Notes under the pieces: generated by a model | Databases searched by the model: none | What the model was told of the DNA's origin: nothing | Seen by the model: the letters and a program-made list of their open reading frames with translations, nothing else | NCBI RefSeq assembly: GCF_020535405.1 | Contig: NZ_CP085036.1 | Span: forward strand, 620,001 to 684,000 | Direction: 5' to 3' | Source of the DNA: Antiquaquibacter oligotrophicus | GTDB taxonomy: Bacteria > Actinomycetota > Actinomycetes > Actinomycetales > Microbacteriaceae | Length of the DNA: 64,000 nucleotides | Position numbers and translations under genes: made by a program | Shown here: positions 61,463 through 64,000 of the stretch, in pieces | Layout of the letters: each line of letters begins with the position of its first letter | Position numbering within the stretch: position 1 is the stretch's first letter

Positions 61463-62815
61463 TCACGCCAGTTCGTTGCTCTCGAGCATCTCCGTGACGA
61501 GCGCTGCGATTGCCGAGCGCTCCGATCGGGTGAGCGTGATGTGACCGAAGAGGGAGTGTCCCTTCAGGGTCTCGATGACGGAGGCGACACCATCGTGACG
61601 ACCGACGCGGAGGTTGTCGCGCTGGGCGACGTCGTGCGTGAGAACGACCCGCGAGTTCTGGCCGATTCTGCTGAGCACCGTGAGGAGTACGTTGCGCTCG
61701 AGCGACTGCGCCTCATCGACGATCACGAACGCGTCGTGGAGGGAGCGGCCACGGATGTGGGTCAGGGGCAGCACCTCGAGCATCCCGCGGTCGATGACCT
61801 CGTCGAGCACGTTCTGGGAGACGACCGAACCGAGGGTGTCGAAGGTTGCCTGCGCCCACGGGTTCATCTTCTCCGCCGCGTCGCCGGGCAGGTAACCGAG
61901 CTCCTGGCCTCCTACCGCGTAGAGCGGGCGGAACACCATGATCTTGCGATGCTGCTGTTTTTCCAGCACGGCTTCGAGCCCGGCGCACAGCGCGAGCGCC
62001 GACTTACCCGTGCCGGCACGGCCGCCGAGGGAGACGATGCCCACCTCGGGGTCCAGGAGCAGGTCGATCGCGAGGCGTTGTTCGGCGGAGCGGCCGTGGA
62101 GACCAAAAATGTCCCGGTCGCCCCGCACGAGCTTGAACTGGCCGCGCCCGGTCACCCGGCCGAGAGCGGACCCGCGGTCCGAATGCACGATGAGGCCGGT
62201 GTTGATGGGAAGGTCTTCGACGGCGCGCGTGGAGAGTTGCTCGTCGTCGTACAGCTTTGCCATCTGATCGGAACCGAGATCGATTTCGACCTGACCGGTC
62301 CACCCGGAGTCGACAGCGAGTTCTGCGCGGTACTCCTCGGCGGAGAGGCCGATGGATGCCGCCTTGACACGCAATGGCAGATCCTTCGATACGACCGTGA
62401 CCGACAGTCCCTCGGAGGCGAGGTTCATCGCCACGGCAAGGATGCGAGAGTCGTTGTCGGCGACCTGGAGCCCAGACGGCAGCGACGCCATGCTGGAGTG
62501 GTTCAGCTCCACTCGAAGAGTGCCGCCATCGCCGACGGCGATCGGGAAGTCGAGGCGCTCGTGCTGGATTCGCAGCTCATCGAGGTTACGCAGTGCCTGA
62601 CGTGCGAAGTATCCGATCTCCGGATCGTTGCGCTTGGCCTCGAGTTCGGTGATCACCACCACGGGAAGCACCACGTGATGCTCGGCGAAACGGAAGACCG
62701 CCTTCGGGTCTGACAGGAGCACCGACGTGTCGAGCACATAGGTGCGCTCGATCGTATCCGAGCCCCCCGCCTGTGCTGTGGTGTTCTTCTGCTTTGGCTG
62801 GGCTAGCTCGGCCAC
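61463..62815 (-). CDS. PhoH family protein with N-terminal PIN domain (PhoH2 type)
   Basis: 450 residues. The N-terminal PIN ribonuclease domain (about residues 24-160; [44 protein letters not shown]) is joined to a PhoH ATPase with Walker [15 protein letters not shown] and Walker [14 protein letters not shown]. In mycobacteria such proteins are reported to act as RNA helicase/ribonucleases. Here the PIN and PhoH parts are fused in the usual way. A structured leader of about 60 bases lies upstream at 62855-62914. Confidence 0.93.
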   Translation of the reverse strand: MAELAQPKQKNTTAQAGGSDTIERTYVLDTSVLLSDPKAVFRFAEHHVVLPVVVITELEAKRNDPEIGYFARQALRNLDELRIQHERLDFPIAVGDGGTLRVELNHSSMASLPSGLQVADNDSRILAVAMNLASEGLSVTVVSKDLPLRVKAASIGLSAEEYRAELAVDSGWTGQVEIDLGSDQMAKLYDDEQLSTRAVEDLPINTGLIVHSDRGSALGRVTGRGQFKLVRGDRDIFGLHGRSAEQRLAIDLLLDPEVGIVSLGGRAGTGKSALALCAGLEAVLEKQQHRKIMVFRPLYAVGGQELGYLPGDAAEKMNPWAQATFDTLGSVVSQNVLDEVIDRGMLEVLPLTHIRGRSLHDAFVIVDEAQSLERNVLLTVLSRIGQNSRVVLTHDVAQRDNLRVGRHDGVASVIETLKGHSLFGHITLTRSERSAIAALVTEMLESNELA

Positions 62816-62854
62816 GTGCGCTCCATCCCCGGAGATCTACTCCAGATCCGTATC

Positions 62855-62914
62855 CGCAAGACGGCCGCTGTGGGTTTAGCACAGATCCCGAGACGAACTT
62901 AGGTGGCCGTCTCG
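62855..62914 (-). other. possible structured leader upstream of phoH with two exclusive hairpins
   Basis: In the 221-base gap before phoH, CGAGACG (62889-62895) pairs with CGTCTCG (62908-62914), and AGACGGCC (62859-62866) pairs with GGCCGTCT (62905-62912). The right arms overlap, so only one helix can form at a time. A CTGTG/CACAG stem lies inside the longer fold. It might be an attenuator or riboswitch-like leader; I know no family it matches. It could also be chance pairing in GC-rich DNA. Confidence 0.4.
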
Positions 62915-63036
62915 ATCAGGCGCCATACCTGATGTCTTGACGCTAGGCGGCTTTGGTTACAGCGGTGGGACGACACGCCCTCCGGATATGACAGTCAGGT
63001 TAACGCGATGGTTCACCCTCGCGTCGTCCGCGTAGG

Positions 63037-64000
63037 TCAGGGCGCGACGGTGCCGAAGGAGATGAGGGCCGCCCGCAGCATTGCGAACGTCTCCTCGTCC
63101 GCAGTCGCGGGCGGCGAGAGGCGCACACGCCCATTGCGTGTTGTTGCCGTGATGCCGTGATTGTGGAGCGACGCAGCGAGATAGGTGAGGGCGCCGTCCT
63201 CCGGTTCCAGCACCACGATGCCCGCGCGCTCGGACTCATCGCGCGGCGAAACCACGGGGAGGGCGAATTCGTCGGCGAGGTCGATAATGCGTGTCACGTT
63301 CTCGGCGATCGCCGAGGCGACCGACGAGACACCGATGGCGACCAACTCCTCGATGGATGCCGAGAGCCGAGCCTCGGCGACGGGGTCCGGTCTCGTCAAC
63401 TGGAACGATCGCGCCACCCGCGCGGGCGGCGGGGCAACGATGGGGTCTACGTTGTCCGTGTCGATGCCGGCGAAGCCGCTGAGCACGGGCTCCAGTCGTT
63501 CGAGTGCCCTGTCGCTCAGCGCCAGGAATCCGGTGCCGAATCCGGCACGTAGCCATTTCTGTCCGCCGGCGGCGATGACGTCGGCGACCTGCCACGGTGC
63601 GTCCACGGCGCCGAGCCCCTGAACCGCATCAACGAGGAGGAGTCGATCTCCGATGACCTCGCGCACGGCATCCAGATCGATGCGGTAACCGGTACGGAAA
63701 TCAACGAGGCTGACGACAACCGCCGCCGTGTCGGGAGTGAGCTCGTCCCGGAGCGCCTCCGGGGTAACGTGACCGCTTTCGGGCGTGAACCAGCGCACCT
63801 CGCGGCCTAGCACCCCGCCTGCCCGCTCCGCGGCAACGGTGATGCCGGGGTACTCATTCGTCGAGAGGAGCAGTTCGCCCTCAACCCCGAAGATCGCCTG
63901 GGTCATGGCTTGTGTTGTGCTCGGTTGGAACACGACGGAGTCGCTCCCGAATCCGGTGAGCGAGGCCACGGCCTCGCGCGCCCGAGCATCCTGCTCCAGA
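63037..64000 (-). CDS. class V aminotransferase (5' part outside window)
   Basis: Pyridoxal-phosphate enzyme of the NifS-like fold class, at least 320 residues in the window; the frame stays open to the last base, so the N-terminus is missing. Visible parts: cofactor Asp region LLLVDAVQGLGAVD, Schiff-base Lys in AAGGQKWLRAGFGTGFLA, and a C-terminal domain (AGIVVLEPEDGALTYLAASL). It lacks the cysteine desulfurase Cys loop in the part seen. The reaction is not clear; kynureninase- or EgtE-like lyase roles are possible. Confidence 0.85.
   Translation of the reverse strand, partial: LEQDARAREAVASLTGFGSDSVVFQPSTTQAMTQAIFGVEGELLLSTNEYPGITVAAERAGGVLGREVRWFTPESGHVTPEALRDELTPDTAAVVVSLVDFRTGYRIDLDAVREVIGDRLLLVDAVQGLGAVDAPWQVADVIAAGGQKWLRAGFGTGFLALSDRALERLEPVLSGFAGIDTDNVDPIVAPPPARVARSFQLTRPDPVAEARLSASIEELVAIGVSSVASAIAENVTRIIDLADEFALPVVSPRDESERAGIVVLEPEDGALTYLAASLHNHGITATTRNGRVRLSPPATADEETFAMLRAALISFGTVAP

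Overview
The window is a 64 kb stretch of high-GC actinobacterial chromosome. It most resembles a member of the Microbacteriaceae: GGATGC/GCATCC words are very frequent inside coding sequence, GTG starts are common, proteins are actinobacterial in type (DUF3117, DUF4245, DUF6264-like, PhoH with a PIN domain), and lysine is made by the succinylase pathway (dapC, dapD, dapE). Genes are dense on both strands. I see no rRNA, tRNA, CRISPR array, phage gene or intact insertion sequence. Most genes are chromosomal housekeeping genes, with small accessory patches between them.

Layout. 0-9 kb: O-methyltransferase (cut by the window edge), DUF3117, a PIG-V-like mannosyltransferase, divergent dapE/dapD, an orphan Rhs C-terminal tip with a probable immunity partner, citrate synthase, dapC and fdxA. 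9-13 kb: an MshB-like deacetylase fused to a membrane domain and lacking key catalytic residues, a lipoprotein, then a two-gene operon of a sortase-anchored cohesin protein and a secreted dockerin-amidase. 13-17 kb: efeUOB iron uptake under an IdeR/DtxR-type box. 17-26 kb: typA and a five-gene peptide ABC transporter operon with two binding proteins. 26-32 kb: a CPBP protease and gcvT-gcvH-gcvP behind a tandem glycine riboswitch whose second aptamer carries a dispersed palindromic repeat.

32-49 kb: lipoproteins and LAxTG-anchored surface proteins, a methyltransferase, a GAF histidine kinase, a sugE-like guanidinium exporter under a guanidine-III riboswitch, an M20 peptidase, Doc and VapBC toxin-antitoxin pairs with small unknown genes, ychF, a methyltransferase-CPBP protease fusion, an exonuclease, mmsA and a LysR regulator. 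49-64 kb: rmuC, fba, a histidine kinase with a degenerate membrane partner, ispH divergent from xseA-xseB-DUF4245-carbonic anhydrase-fumC, a prepilin peptidase, phoH behind a structured leader, and a class V aminotransferase cut by the window end.

General signals. At least fifteen genes have a TAnnnT -10 box six (rarely seven) bases before the start codon and no Shine-Dalgarno sequence, so leaderless mRNAs appear common. Three surface proteins end in LAxTG-type sortase signals. The most unusual points are the cohesin/dockerin pair, the repeat inside the glycine riboswitch, the catalytically degenerate MshB fusion, the methyltransferase-protease fusion and the orphan Rhs tip. All functional calls rest on reading the sequence and on remembered family features; no database search was run.
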